From Deltaproteobacteria bacterium (lineage in GTDB: Bacteria > Desulfobacterota > Desulfuromonadia > Desulfuromonadales > BM103), in assembly GCA_024636215.1 (NCBI GenBank), contig JAGXHL010000017.1, positions 62,001 through 126,000 of the forward strand: DNA of 64,000 nucleotides. Reading direction: 5' to 3'. Position 1 is the first letter of the stretch. Each line of letters opens with the position of its first letter. Below are positions 25,369 to 34,264 of the stretch, in pieces. Made by a program: the position numbers and the translations under genes. Below the pieces are notes generated by a model that did no database searches, was not told the DNA's origin, and saw nothing but the letters and a program-made list of their open reading frames with translations.

Positions 25369-26080
25369 TGACGTTTTGTTTGCGATAAAAGACCTGGAAG
25401 TCTCCTACGGCAGTATCGCCGCCATCAAGGGGATTTCTCTCGAAGTACACAAAGGTGAAATCGTGACCATTCTCGGTGCCAATGGTGCCGGCAAAACCAC
25501 GACCATGCGTACCATCAGTCAGTTGCTCAAGGCCAAGGCCGGTTCGATCAGGTTCAAGGGAGAAGAACTGACCACGCTGCCCGCCCACAAGATTGTCAAG
25601 TTGGGAATCAGCCATTCTCCGGAAGGGCGTCGCGTGTTCGGCATTTTGACGGTCGAAGAGAACCTGATGCTCGGTGCCTTTTCCCAGAGCAAGATGGACC
25701 GTGAAACCCTCGCCTGGGTCTACGATCTTTTCCCGCGTCTGCAGGAACGACGCAAGCAGCTGGCCGGAACCCTCTCCGGCGGTGAGCAGCAGATGTTGGC
25801 GATCGGCCGCTCCTTGATGAGCAATCCCGAGATGGTTCTTCTCGATGAGCCGTCTCTGGGTATCGCACCGATCCTGGTCAAGGCGATCTTCAAACAGATC
25901 AAGGAGATCGCCGAGAAAGGCGTAACGGTGCTTTTGGTTGAACAGAACGCGAGAGCGGCCTTGAAGCTTGCTGACCGCGGCTACGTTCTCGATGTTGGCA
26001 GGATTGCACTGTCCGGTACCTCTGCTGAATTGCTGGCGTCCGAAAAGGTGCAGGAAGCCTACCTGGGGAAGAAGCATTAA
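25361..26080 (+). CDS. livF: LIV-type ABC transporter ATP-binding protein (LivF family)
   Basis: A 239-residue ABC ATPase: Walker A GANGAGKTTTMR near residues 37-48, signature LSGGEQQMLAIGRSLM, Walker B MVLLDEPSLGIAPILV and H-loop substitute LLVEQNARAALKLADRGYVL, the Gln-Asn form typical of LivF. In-frame ATG codons lie at 25352 and 25361, with a GTGAGG site upstream; I take 25361, which gives the normal length. It overlaps the livG stop by 8 bp. A hairpin (CGGGGC 26090-26095 with GCCCCG 26107-26112) stands between it and the stress-protein gene but has no T run, so transcription probably continues. Confidence 0.92.
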   Translation: MSDDVLFAIKDLEVSYGSIAAIKGISLEVHKGEIVTILGANGAGKTTTMRTISQLLKAKAGSIRFKGEELTTLPAHKIVKLGISHSPEGRRVFGILTVEENLMLGAFSQSKMDRETLAWVYDLFPRLQERRKQLAGTLSGGEQQMLAIGRSLMSNPEMVLLDEPSLGIAPILVKAIFKQIKEIAEKGVTVLLVEQNARAALKLADRGYVLDVGRIALSGTSAELLASEKVQEAYLGKKH

Positions 26081-26125
26081 TCTTCTTGCCGGGGCAGTAA
26101 AGCTTCGCCCCGAGAGGATCAATCA

Positions 26126-26932
26126 ATGAACTTAAAAGACCTTCTGGTGTATATAGATTTAAGCTCAACCTGCGAAACCAGGCTGGCTACCGCGATCCAG
26201 CTGGGTCAATGGCAGAAGGCCAAGCTGACCGGTCTCTACGCAATTCCACCACACCGGGCCAGCGACTTTGAACAACCTTATAAGCTGGCGGAACAGGCCA
26301 AACTGCAGTTTTTGCAATCGGTCGCCCAGGCGGGGCTGGAATCGGAGTGGCTCTGTGTGGACACCTCCAGAAGCAACCTTGATCTGGCACAAACGATCAG
26401 CCTTTACGCCCACTATCGCGATATGCTGATTGTCAGCCAGGCGGAGACTGCTGCAGAGAAGCAATCGACCCCCGGTGATCTCGCCGAGAAAGCGGTGCTG
26501 GGCGCTGGCCGTCCTGTGCTCGTCGTTCCCTACGCCTGTGATACCCGAACAATCGGCAAACGGGTGATGCTGGTCTGGCGTGGCGGCCCCGAATCTTCCC
26601 GGGCCATGCACGATTCGATGCCACTGCTGCGTGCGGCCGAATCTGTTCACGTCATATCCATTCAGGGGTTCGGCGGCGATGAGGCCTATGAATCTCACAA
26701 TGCCGATATCTGCAGTCATTTGCGTCGCTATGAGGTCAATGCCCTTAGCGAAAAGCACGTCACGGCAGGGCTCAGTATCGGGGATATGCTGCTCAACCGC
26801 TGTGCTGATGAGGGGATCGACCTGATGGTGATCGGCGCTTTCTCCCAGTTCCGGCGTGGCAACCAGATTCTTGGTGATGTCGGTCGTTATCTGCTGAAGT
26901 CGATGACCGTTCCGGTGCTGATGTCGCACTAA
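26126..26932 (+). CDS. universal stress protein (UspA family), long form
   Basis: A 268-residue protein with a weak N-terminal Usp-like half (MNLKDLLVYIDLSSTCETRL, about residues 1-140) and a C-terminal half. The C-terminal half includes ADEGIDLMVIGAFSQFRRGN and ILGDVGRYLLKSMTVPVLMS, matching the G-2x-G-9x-S/T-type nucleotide-binding end of tandem Usp proteins. The function is usually ATP or metabolite binding under energy or stress limitation; the specific role is unknown. It sits 45 bp after livF and 24 bp before the second sigma-54 activator gene, with AGAGGA upstream, so it is probably co-transcribed with the transporter. Confidence 0.85.
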   Translation: MNLKDLLVYIDLSSTCETRLATAIQLGQWQKAKLTGLYAIPPHRASDFEQPYKLAEQAKLQFLQSVAQAGLESEWLCVDTSRSNLDLAQTISLYAHYRDMLIVSQAETAAEKQSTPGDLAEKAVLGAGRPVLVVPYACDTRTIGKRVMLVWRGGPESSRAMHDSMPLLRAAESVHVISIQGFGGDEAYESHNADICSHLRRYEVNALSEKHVTAGLSIGDMLLNRCADEGIDLMVIGAFSQFRRGNQILGDVGRYLLKSMTVPVLMSH

Positions 26933-26956
26933 ACCCAGTCGGTTCCAGGAGGGGGC

Positions 26957-28372
26957 ATGGACAGAAGCATCCAGGAACTGACCTGGGAGCATGATGCGAT
27001 CATCGATTCTTCCTCAGATGGCCTCTTTGTCTGCGATGGTGCGGGCAAGATCCTGCGCGTTAACCCCGCTTCACAACGCATTAACAACGCTACAGCCGAG
27101 CAGCTGGTCGGCCGTGCCTATCTCGACGCGGCCAAAGAAGGTCTGGTTATTCTTCCCTCGGCAGCCCTGGAAGCCATTAAAACCCGCAAGGTGGTCAGCC
27201 TGCTGCAGGAAAACCGTTTTGGCCGCAAACTCATCTCTACAGCGACCCCGGTCTTTGATGACTGCGGCGCGCTGATCCGGGTCGTGGTCAGTGAGCGTGA
27301 TATCACAGAAACAGATCGTCTGCAGCGCCAGCTGGAGGAGCAACAAGCAATTGGCAAACATTTCCGTCATCAGGTCCAGGTATTGCGGCAGGAATTTCTG
27401 ACTAGTCAGCCGGTGGTTGCCAAAAGCCCCTGCATGGTTAAGGCCCTCAACCAGGCGCTGAAAGTCAGTGAGGTCGATTCCACCGTGCTGATTCTCGGTG
27501 AGTCGGGGGTCGGCAAGGGCTTGATTGCTGACCTGATCCATATGAACTCCCCTCGTAGCGCCAAACCCGTCATCAAAATCAATTGTGGCGCTATCCCGGA
27601 GACGCTGATCGAAGCCGAACTGTTTGGTTATGAAAAGGGTGCTTTTACAGGCGCCTCCACCAACAAGCCGGGTCATCTTGAACTTGCCGATGGCGGCACA
27701 TTGTTTCTTGATGAAATTGCTGAACTCCCGCCGGCCTCTCAGGTCAAGTTGCTGCGCTTCATGGAAGACGGCGTCGTGACACGTCTGGGCAGCACCAAAA
27801 GTCGCAAAGTCGATGTCCGCCTGCTTGCTGCGACCAATCGCGACCTGGATCAGTTGGTTGCAAACGGTCAATTTCGCACGGATCTCTTCTATCGCTTGAG
27901 TGTCATCCCCTTGCAGGTTCCGGCTTTACGTGAACGCAGGGAGTGCCTGATTGCATTAATCCGATCATACATTGATCATTTTGCCGAACGGTCCAAGGTT
28001 ACCAGGCAACTGACTGCTGCCGCCCTCGATGCCCTGGTCCATTACCCTTATCCCGGTAACGTCCGTGAATTGATGAATATCTGTGAGCGCCTGGTGGTGA
28101 TGTCGGACATCGAGTTGCTCGATACCGGCGATTTACCACAGGAGGTGGTGAGTGGCTCCAATGGAGAGGCCTGTCTTGTGGAAAGCCAATGGCCCGATGG
28201 CATGCATATGTCGCAAATTCTGGAGAGTGTTGAAAAGCGAGTCCTTAGCGAGGCCAGCCAGCGTTATCGAAAGCAGCAGGAGATTGCCGAAGCTCTTGGC
28301 ATGAGTCAACCCACGGTTGCCAGAAAGCTGCAGAAGTACGGGCTCGGTCTGCATACTGTGGTCGGTCAATGA
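26957..28372 (+). CDS. PAS-containing sigma-54 dependent transcriptional activator (second paralogue)
   Basis: A 471-residue enhancer-binding protein closely related to the one at 19245 but lacking its first PAS region. One PAS domain ([20 protein letters not shown], about residues 10-125) precedes the AAA+ core, with Walker A GESGVGKG at about 181-188, GAFTGA at about 228-233 and a C-terminal HTH reading [20 protein letters not shown]. The linker phrase [12 protein letters not shown] is identical in both paralogues, indicating a local duplication. It lies last in the transporter operon, just before csaA (14-bp gap). If transcribed from the sigma-54 promoter at 21285, it would amplify its own expression. 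The signal is unknown. Confidence 0.93.
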   Translation: MDRSIQELTWEHDAIIDSSSDGLFVCDGAGKILRVNPASQRINNATAEQLVGRAYLDAAKEGLVILPSAALEAIKTRKVVSLLQENRFGRKLISTATPVFDDCGALIRVVVSERDITETDRLQRQLEEQQAIGKHFRHQVQVLRQEFLTSQPVVAKSPCMVKALNQALKVSEVDSTVLILGESGVGKGLIADLIHMNSPRSAKPVIKINCGAIPETLIEAELFGYEKGAFTGASTNKPGHLELADGGTLFLDEIAELPPASQVKLLRFMEDGVVTRLGSTKSRKVDVRLLAATNRDLDQLVANGQFRTDLFYRLSVIPLQVPALRERRECLIALIRSYIDHFAERSKVTRQLTAAALDALVHYPYPGNVRELMNICERLVVMSDIELLDTGDLPQEVVSGSNGEACLVESQWPDGMHMSQILESVEKRVLSEASQRYRKQQEIAEALGMSQPTVARKLQKYGLGLHTVVGQ

Positions 28373-28386
28373 AAGCAGGAGGGATT

Positions 28387-28725
28387 ATGAAAGAAATAAG
28401 CTGGCAACAGTTTGAGATGGTTGAACTGCGTGCCGGGACGATCATTGAGGTTGAAGATTTTCCTGAGGCACGTGTTCCTGCGTTTAAAGTCAAAGTCGAT
28501 TTCGGTCCCGAGCTTGGTGTGAGAAAATCGAGTGCTCAGATCACCGACCTCTACAGCAAGGAGGAACTGCCTGGCAAACAGATTCTGGCTGTCGTCAACT
28601 TCCCTCCAAAGCAGATCGGGCCTTTCCGGTCGGAGTTTTTGCTTGCGGGGTTTTATCGAGAAGATAAATCTGTTGTTCTGGCTGTACCGGAGAGAGAGGT
28701 GCAGAATGGGGCTAAGCTGGGCTGA
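28387..28725 (+). CDS. csaA: CsaA-type tRNA-binding domain protein
   Basis: A 112-residue protein that is essentially one OB-fold tRNA-binding domain: [20 protein letters not shown] at the N-terminus, then [33 protein letters not shown] and a C-terminal [16 protein letters not shown]. The order and length match CsaA, a small dimeric protein described as having chaperone-like and tRNA-binding activity. GGAGG precedes the ATG at 28387, better than the ATG at 28369 that overlaps the end of the activator gene. It appears to be the last intact gene of the transporter/activator operon before a patch of gene debris. Confidence 0.9.
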   Translation: MKEISWQQFEMVELRAGTIIEVEDFPEARVPAFKVKVDFGPELGVRKSSAQITDLYSKEELPGKQILAVVNFPPKQIGPFRSEFLLAGFYREDKSVVLAVPEREVQNGAKLG

Positions 28726-28763
28726 ACTGTAAAGCCTTTTTTCACCATTCCTTAAATGGAGTC

Positions 28764-28925
28764 CTCCGGGCGGCCCGAGATCAGTGGCTGCGCGCGAGCC
28801 AGTCGATAACATTGAACATTGCCGAAGGTCACGGCAAGAACGGTTTCGATCTCGATAGCGATTTCGATTTGGATAAAAAACAGCCCCAACCAAGCGTTCC
28901 AGGCGACGCTGGACAGCGCACCTGA
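28764..28925 (+). pseudogene. remnant of a four-helix-bundle (23S rRNA intervening sequence type) protein gene
   Basis: An open stretch reads LRAARDQWLRASQSITLNIA followed by EGHGKNGFDLDSDFDLDKK and a tail PQPSVPGDAGQRT before a stop. DQW-LRASQSI-LNIAEG-GK is the recognised core of the four-helix-bundle family, normally followed by about 70 more residues, but here the text jumps straight to an acidic C-terminal tail, so an internal deletion is likely. The N-terminal third is also missing: upstream of LRAARDQ the frame has no start codon and no family similarity. Its 3' end overlaps an attC-like palindrome, as often seen for cassette genes. Confidence 0.65.
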
Positions 28926-28940
28926 ACGCAGGCGTTAGCA
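28884..28940 (+). other. attC-like integron recombination site
   Basis: A 57-bp imperfect palindrome. CCCAAC near 28885-28890 mirrors GTTAGCA at 28934-28940 (R''/R' core boxes). GCGTTCCAGG (28894-28903) mirrors CCTGAACGC (28921-28929) as L''/L' with one extra base, and a small central hairpin is formed by CGCT-GGAC-AGCG. The layout follows the order of a folded bottom-strand attC. The R' box departs from GTTRRRY at its last variable position, so it may be decayed. The next gene starts 22 bp after it. Confidence 0.5.
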
Positions 28941-28961
28941 CGACACGAGGAATCTGATTTC

Positions 28962-29540
28962 ATGTATTCATTCGCAGCGCTGCTCGCCGAGGTTCGCGGC
29001 TGCACCATCTGTGCGCCGCATCTACTCCATGGGGTTCGGCCCGTCCTGCAGATACACCCTCAGGCTCGAGTACTGATTGCTGGCCAGGCGCCAGGAAGGA
29101 AGGTCCATGAATCCGGTGTGCCGTTTGACGATGCCAGCGGAGAGCGCCTGAGAGAATGGATGGGCGTGCCGCGGGAAGTGTTCTACGACCCCAAACAAGT
29201 GGCCATCCTGCCCATGGGTTTTTGCTTCCCTGGATCGAAGAAGTCCGGAGATCTTCCGCCTCGGCCGGAATGTGCTCCGGCTTGGCGACAAAAGCTCTTG
29301 GCGCGTCTCCCCAACTTGGAAATCACCTTGGTCATTGGACAATACGCACAGAAATACCACTTGCCCGAGAAGCCCGCCTCACTTACGGCCACCGTCAAGT
29401 GCTGGCGTACCTACTGGCCAACAGTGGTCCCGATGCCGCACCCGAGCCCGAGAAACAACCTGTGGATTCGCCGAAATCCATGGTTTGAAACGGAGGTGCT
29501 GCCATCGCTTCGGGCGCGACTTTCAAAGGTGCTCGCGTGA
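28962..29540 (+). CDS. uracil-DNA glycosylase superfamily protein
   Basis: A 192-residue protein of the UDG fold. RVLIAGQAPGRKVHESGVPF near residues 36-55 corresponds to motif A (G-Q-A/D-P-G). FDDASGERLREWMGV follows, then VAILPMGFCFPGSKKSGDLP, and MPHPSPRNNLWIRRNPWF carries the motif B-like H-P-S-P-x-N. It probably removes uracil or a related base from DNA, or is a non-repair member such as the YqfM-like subgroup; the exact type is uncertain. It starts 22 bp after the attC-like site with GAGGAA as ribosome site. Its codon use (many CGG, GCC, CCG, AAG choices) seems slightly unlike its neighbours. No second attC is visible after it. Confidence 0.8.
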   Translation: MYSFAALLAEVRGCTICAPHLLHGVRPVLQIHPQARVLIAGQAPGRKVHESGVPFDDASGERLREWMGVPREVFYDPKQVAILPMGFCFPGSKKSGDLPPRPECAPAWRQKLLARLPNLEITLVIGQYAQKYHLPEKPASLTATVKCWRTYWPTVVPMPHPSPRNNLWIRRNPWFETEVLPSLRARLSKVLA

Positions 29541-29618
29541 GGATGCGGGGGCTGTCCCCTTCCCCGAATTTCTCACATCGCGCCTGACAGGTGCTCACAG
29601 AGGCGAAGGTTCGAGGCG

Positions 29619-30320
29619 TCACGGCAGGTTCCGGACCCGGTCGATTCTGTCGGGAGTACCGGGATGGGTGGCGAAAAATCCTCCTGCGCTTCCCCCGGTC
29701 GTCTGTTGCAACCAGGTCAGGGTACTGACCATCATGCTCTTGCCGTCAAGATTGAGTTTGCGCAGGAGTGTAACCCCATGCCGGTCCGCCGCGTACTCCT
29801 CATTTCGCCCGTAGGCCCGAATCGCCAGGTTCCCGGCAATGGGGGTGAACTGGCCGCTCCCTGGAAAAATCTGGTCCAGCAGAACCGTCGCTATATTCAA
29901 TCCCGCCCCCATGGCCTGGGCCTTGGCCGAATGGCCGAGGTCATCATGGGCCATTTCGTGCGCCAGAATCGATTGAAGTTGCTGGTCATTGGCCTTGTTC
30001 AGCAGTCCCGTCGTCACGATGAACTGGCCGCTGCCGGCGCTTCCGGCATTGATCTGCGGGTCATCAACCACGCCGACCTGAATCTGCCCCGATGGTATCG
30101 GGTTGTTCATCACCCTTGTCAGCGGGAGCATGAGCCGCTTTAACCTCGCCACCTGCGCTGGATCGACTTTCGCTCCAGCGGTGGTACCGGTCGGGGCAGG
30201 TGCGGGAGCAGGGGAGGAAGCAGGGGCTGAAGGGAAGCCTTCAAGTCCGAGGCACCCGGCCACGAAGATCAGAATAATGCCGACCAGACAAACCCGGATG
30301 GTGATGATGATTTTAGGCAT
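29619..30320 (-). CDS. M48-family metallopeptidase lipoprotein
   Basis: A 233-residue lipoprotein: hydrophobic leader MPKIIITIRVCLVGIILIFV with lipobox VAGC at residues 20-23, a Pro/Ala-rich linker, then a zinc peptidase domain. HEMAHDDLGH gives the HExxH site plus nearby ligands, and RNEEYAADRHGVTLL provides the downstream Glu (ExxxD) ligand of the M48 fold. THPGTPDRIDRVRNL at the end is the usual C-terminal motif of BepA/LoiP-like enzymes, which degrade misassembled outer-membrane proteins. GGGGGAG lies 4 nt before the ATG. It is convergent with the UDG-like gene. Confidence 0.9.
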   Translation of the reverse strand: MPKIIITIRVCLVGIILIFVAGCLGLEGFPSAPASSPAPAPAPTGTTAGAKVDPAQVARLKRLMLPLTRVMNNPIPSGQIQVGVVDDPQINAGSAGSGQFIVTTGLLNKANDQQLQSILAHEMAHDDLGHSAKAQAMGAGLNIATVLLDQIFPGSGQFTPIAGNLAIRAYGRNEEYAADRHGVTLLRKLNLDGKSMMVSTLTWLQQTTGGSAGGFFATHPGTPDRIDRVRNLP

Positions 30321-30645
30321 AGGACTCCCCCTGGTGCTGTTCCAATATTTCTGGTTGCGGTAAGCCGGTAGTCGTCAACCGAGGCTCCTTATTCTCCTAT
30401 TCTAGAACCCTTGACGGTGATGTCAATTGAGTGACCGTCCCTCTTTCCTGGCATTGCTGTTAACCTGATCCGCGCGTTGGTTACCTGCTCCATCAGAGAG
30501 CTGTGGTTCTTATGTATTTATCCATCTGTGAATATAGTATACAAAAGTGAATAAAAAGAGTATGGCCGATGACTTTTTCTTTATTCCTCGATCTATAAAG
30601 CCTAATGAATAGAGTGATTTGCAACTGATTCGGGATTCTTCATGC

Positions 30646-30662
30646 TTGGTATTCTTCTTGCT
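30646..30662 (+). promoter_or_regulatory. sigma-54 (-24/-12) promoter of the hydroxyproline dehydratase operon
   Basis: TTGGTATTCTTCTTGCT has GG at 30648-30649 and GC at 30660-30661, 10 bp apart, with the TTGCT box intact and TTGGYA at -24. It lies 155 bp before hypD in the 496-bp gene-free stretch 30321-30816. The rest of that stretch holds AT-rich sequence with TATGTATTTATCCAT near 30511 and GTATAC near 30537, but no gene. Confidence 0.75.
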
Positions 30663-30816
30663 TTTGATATTGTGTTAGTTCCTTGTTCAACAGTGTTCAG
30701 AAGGGTGGTGCAGCAGTAAGGTTTGTGCTGTGACGCTCGTGCAGAGTACAATCAGGGACTATGTTCTGGTTGCCCTGCGAGGTGGCATCAAGCGGTTTGC
30801 TTGAAAGGAAGAGGCT

Positions 30817-33273
30817 ATGTCAAAAGATAGAGAGTTAAAAGTGGTCCCACAACGGCAGCCCGCTGCCGAGGGAAATTTTTATTCGCCAAGCAACAACGCC
30901 ATAGGTCCGGGGATGAATGAGCGGATCCAGCGCCTGCGCAAGTTGAGCGTTGAGACGGAGCCGAGCCTGTCGATTGAGCGTGCTCTGCATGAGACCGCTT
31001 TTTATAAAGAGCATTACGGCAAGCACTCGACTCCGATGCTGAGAGCTCTGAATTTCCTCGACCACTGTCAGAAGAAAACCCTCTATATCGGTGATGATGA
31101 ATTGATCGTCGGCGAACGTGGGCCTCGACCTAAGTCAGTACCGACCTTTCCTGAGCTGACCTGTCATAGCGTCGAGGATTTCCATGTGCTCAACACCCGT
31201 GATCAGCAACGTTACACCATCAGTGATGAAGATGTCGCGACCTACGCCCGCGAGGTGATACCTTACTGGCAGGGCAAGACGATTCGTGAGCGCATCTTCA
31301 GTCACGTTCCTGAGGAATGGCGGGCGGCTTACGAGGCCGGGCTTTTTACCGAATTCATGGAGCAGCGAGCACCCGGGCATACCGCTCTCGATGGCCAGAT
31401 CTATCGCAAGGGCATGCTTGATTTCAAAAGACAGATTGCAGGTGAAATCGAAGGGCTTGATTATCTGAACGATCCGGAGGCGACCGATAAGGCCGAACAA
31501 CTCAAGGCGATGGACGTTGCCTGTGATGCTGTAATCGTCTTTGCCGAACGCCATGCAGACCTTGCTGAAGACCTGGCCGCAAAAGACAGTGATCCACAGC
31601 GGGTTGCGGAATTGCATAGGATTGCCGAGGTCTGTCGCCGGGTTCCTGCCAGGGCACCGCGAAGCTTCCATGAAGCGATCCAGATGTACTGGTTTGTCCA
31701 CCTTGGCACCATTACCGAGCTCAATGGCTGGGACGCCATGAACCCCGGTCACTTCGATCAGCACCTGGCGCCTTTCTACAAGGCGGAGCTTGCCGCCGGC
31801 AGCTTGACCCGAGAACAGGCCAAGCAGTTGCTCTGCTGTTTCTGGATCAAGGTCAACAACCACCCAGCGCCACCCAAGGTTGGTATTACCGCCCGCGAGA
31901 GCGGCACCTATAACGATTTCACCAATATCAATATTGGCGGTATCACCAGCGAGGGCAAGGACGGCGTCAGTGAGGTCTCCTATCTCATGCTCGAAGTCGT
32001 TGAAGAATTGCACATTCTGCAGCCGGGCAATTCCGTGCATGTCAGCAGCAAGACGCCGGATCGTTTCCTCGAGGCGGCCTGCAAGGTGATTCGCCAGGGA
32101 CATGGTTATCCGTCCATCTTTAACCCGGATGTTTATGTCGTGGAGCTGCTGCGCCAGGGCAAGTCGCTTAAGGATGCCCGCGAAGGTGGCTGCAGCGGTT
32201 GCATCGAAGTCGGTGCCTTCGGCAAGGAGGCCTATGTTCTGACCGGCTATCTGAACGTGCCGAAAATCCTTGAGGTGACTCTGAATAACGGCATCGATCC
32301 GGTGACCGGTAACAAGGCAGGTATCGAGACGGGCGATCCGTGTGATTTTACCTGTTACCAGGAGCTCTACGATGCTTTCAACAGACAGCTGAATTTTATT
32401 GTCGACACCAAGGTGAGAGTCAGCAACTACATTGATCGCATGTTCGCCAAATACGCGCCGGCCCCTTTCCTTTCTGTGGTGATTGAGGATTGTATCAGCA
32501 AGGGCAGGGATTATTACGACGCCGGGCCGCGCTATAACACCAACTACATTCAGTGTACCGGACTCGGTACGACCACAGACAGCCTCTCGGTGCTTAAGAA
32601 GCATGTGTTCGAAGAAAAGACCTTCGGTATGGCGCAACTCCTCAACGCGGTGGCCAATAATTTCGAAGGTGAAGAGTTTGTGCGGCAAACGGTGCTCAAC
32701 AGGACTCCGTTTTTCGGCAATGATGACGGTTTTGCCGATGATATCGCCTTGCAGGTTTACGCCGACCTGTTTGCTGCTATCGACGGTAAGCCGAATGTCA
32801 AGGGCGAGACGTTCCATCTCAATATGCTCTCCACGACCTGTCATATCTATTTCGGCAAGGTGATGGGGGCGACGCCGAACGGACGCCTGGCAGGCAAGTC
32901 GATCTCCGACGGCACCTCACCCTCCCATGGTGCTGACACTCACGGACCGTCCGCAGTCATTCGCTCGCTGACCAAGCTTGATCACACCTTGTCGGGAGGG
33001 ACGCTGCTGAACCAGCGCTTTCTGCCGAGCCTGCTCAAGCGGGAGGAGGATGTTGCACGTTTAGGCCAGTTGGTGCGCAGCTATTTCACCCTGGGTGGGC
33101 ATCATATCCAGTTTAATATTGTCGATACGGCGACTTTGAAGGCGGCTCAGGAGACACCTGAGGACTATAAAGACCTGTTGGTGCGTATGGCCGGTTACAG
33201 TGATTACTTCAACGACATGAACGCCGATCTGCAGCAGGAAGTGGTTGAGCGCACAGAAAACGAGTCTTTTTGA
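30817..33273 (+). CDS. hypD: glycyl-radical trans-4-hydroxy-L-proline dehydratase (HypD-like)
   Basis: An 818-residue glycyl-radical enzyme. The thiyl radical Cys462 and general base Glu464 lie in GGCSGCIEVGAFGKEAYVLT, and the glycyl radical is Gly793 in VRMAGYSDYF. The C-x-E pair marks the dehydratase/eliminase group. The surrounding text (FMEQRAPGHT, IQMYWFVHLG, LNGWDAMNPG, NHPAPPKVGITARES, TCHIYFGKVMGA) agrees closely with the clostridial HypD I remember. HypD removes water from trans-4-hydroxy-L-proline to give pyrroline-5-carboxylate. Its activase follows, and P5C dehydrogenase and proline dehydrogenase genes lie downstream. About 30 extra N-terminal residues precede the family start. 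GAAGAGG precedes the ATG, and a sigma-54 promoter lies 155 bp upstream. Activity on another substrate cannot be excluded by reading. Confidence 0.85.
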   Translation: MSKDRELKVVPQRQPAAEGNFYSPSNNAIGPGMNERIQRLRKLSVETEPSLSIERALHETAFYKEHYGKHSTPMLRALNFLDHCQKKTLYIGDDELIVGERGPRPKSVPTFPELTCHSVEDFHVLNTRDQQRYTISDEDVATYAREVIPYWQGKTIRERIFSHVPEEWRAAYEAGLFTEFMEQRAPGHTALDGQIYRKGMLDFKRQIAGEIEGLDYLNDPEATDKAEQLKAMDVACDAVIVFAERHADLAEDLAAKDSDPQRVAELHRIAEVCRRVPARAPRSFHEAIQMYWFVHLGTITELNGWDAMNPGHFDQHLAPFYKAELAAGSLTREQAKQLLCCFWIKVNNHPAPPKVGITARESGTYNDFTNINIGGITSEGKDGVSEVSYLMLEVVEELHILQPGNSVHVSSKTPDRFLEAACKVIRQGHGYPSIFNPDVYVVELLRQGKSLKDAREGGCSGCIEVGAFGKEAYVLTGYLNVPKILEVTLNNGIDPVTGNKAGIETGDPCDFTCYQELYDAFNRQLNFIVDTKVRVSNYIDRMFAKYAPAPFLSVVIEDCISKGRDYYDAGPRYNTNYIQCTGLGTTTDSLSVLKKHVFEEKTFGMAQLLNAVANNFEGEEFVRQTVLNRTPFFGNDDGFADDIALQVYADLFAAIDGKPNVKGETFHLNMLSTTCHIYFGKVMGATPNGRLAGKSISDGTSPSHGADTHGPSAVIRSLTKLDHTLSGGTLLNQRFLPSLLKREEDVARLGQLVRSYFTLGGHHIQFNIVDTATLKAAQETPEDYKDLLVRMAGYSDYFNDMNADLQQEVVERTENESF

Positions 33274-33341
33274 AACTTTTAACGCAAAGTGGGGCAAGGC
33301 GCAGAGGGCCCCAGCTTTAATATTCTTTGGGGTTAATGATA

Positions 33342-34250
33342 ATGCAAAAACCCTTGGTGTTCGATATCAAGCGTTACTCGATCAATGATGGCCCGGGCAT
33401 CCGGGCCACCATTTTCTTTAAAGGCTGCCCGCTTAACTGTCGGTGGTGCCATAACCCTGAAAGTATCTCGCCGAAAGTCCAAAAGCTTTTTACGGCGGCC
33501 AAATGTATCGGCTGCGGAGAGTGCTGTCGGGTTTGTCCTGTCGGCGCGTGCAGCTTGACTGCTCAGGGTGTGGTTACTGACGCCGGACTCTGTACCCTCT
33601 GCGGACAATGTGCCGAAGTCTGCCCGACGCTGGCTAGCGAGATGTCGGGACGTTATTACTCGATTGGGGAGCTATTGGAGGTGATTGAAAAAGAGCGGCC
33701 TTTTTTTGATCAATCCGGTGGCGGTGTCACCTTCTCCGGAGGCGAGCCTCTGCTCTATCCGGAGTTCCTGATCGAACTGCTCAAGGCCTGCGGCAGGCAA
33801 GGCATTCATAGAGCCATTGATACTTCGGGTTTTGTCAAACGGCAGGTTCTGCTCGCAGTAGCAGAGCACACGGATCTGTTCCTGTATGACTTGAAGATGG
33901 TTGATGCGGAACCACACAAGCGCTACACGGGTGTTGATAATCAATTGATTCTCGATAACCTGAAGGCCTTGGCTGAGCATGGTTCGGAGATCCAGGTGCG
34001 GATTCCTCTGCTCGGTGGAGTCAATGATGATGACGACAGTGTCACTGCCATGGCCGCATTTGTGGCTGGGTTACCTGGAGAGAAGCGCGGGGTGAGCCTG
34101 CTGCCCTTCCATGATGTCGCCAGGGGGAAGGACCAGAAGCTTGGCCAGCAACGCGATCTTTCAGTACTGCGTACCCCGGATGAAGATGTTTTACAAGGGG
34201 TGATCACTCTCTTTGCTCGGTACGGTTTGACAGCAACTGTTGGTGGCTGA
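33342..34250 (+). CDS. hypE: glycyl-radical enzyme activase (radical SAM), HypE-like
   Basis: A 302-residue radical-SAM protein that would install the glycyl radical on the adjacent dehydratase. The SAM-cluster motif is C29-x3-C33-x2-C36 in KGCPLNCRWCHNPES. A ferredoxin-like insert with two further clusters follows (CIGCGECCRVCPVGAC and CTLCGQCAEVCP, about residues 55-100), as in activases of the PFL-like dehydratase group. VTFSGGEPLLYPEFL is the SAM-binding GGEP motif. I chose the ATG at 33342; an ATG at 33336 and a TTG at 33327 are in frame. It follows hypD by 68 bp and is presumably co-transcribed. Confidence 0.92.
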   Translation: MQKPLVFDIKRYSINDGPGIRATIFFKGCPLNCRWCHNPESISPKVQKLFTAAKCIGCGECCRVCPVGACSLTAQGVVTDAGLCTLCGQCAEVCPTLASEMSGRYYSIGELLEVIEKERPFFDQSGGGVTFSGGEPLLYPEFLIELLKACGRQGIHRAIDTSGFVKRQVLLAVAEHTDLFLYDLKMVDAEPHKRYTGVDNQLILDNLKALAEHGSEIQVRIPLLGGVNDDDDSVTAMAAFVAGLPGEKRGVSLLPFHDVARGKDQKLGQQRDLSVLRTPDEDVLQGVITLFARYGLTATVGG

Positions 34251-34264
34251 GAGACGGAATATAT

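Noticed and set aside
29541..29618. A second attC site closing the UDG-family cassette
   Set aside because: The 78-bp gap holds only a short GGGGG/CCCC hairpin and no paired AAC/GTT core boxes.
30760..30802. TGGCATCAAGCGGTTTGCTT directly before hypD as a sigma-54 promoter
   Set aside because: GG and GC are 13 bp apart instead of 10 and the site is too close to the start codon; the match at 30646 is correct in spacing.
31135..32844. 569-residue open frame on the minus strand opposite the glycyl-radical enzyme gene
   Set aside because: It is the antisense shadow of a strongly conserved coding region, with no ribosome site, no family motifs and unlikely composition.
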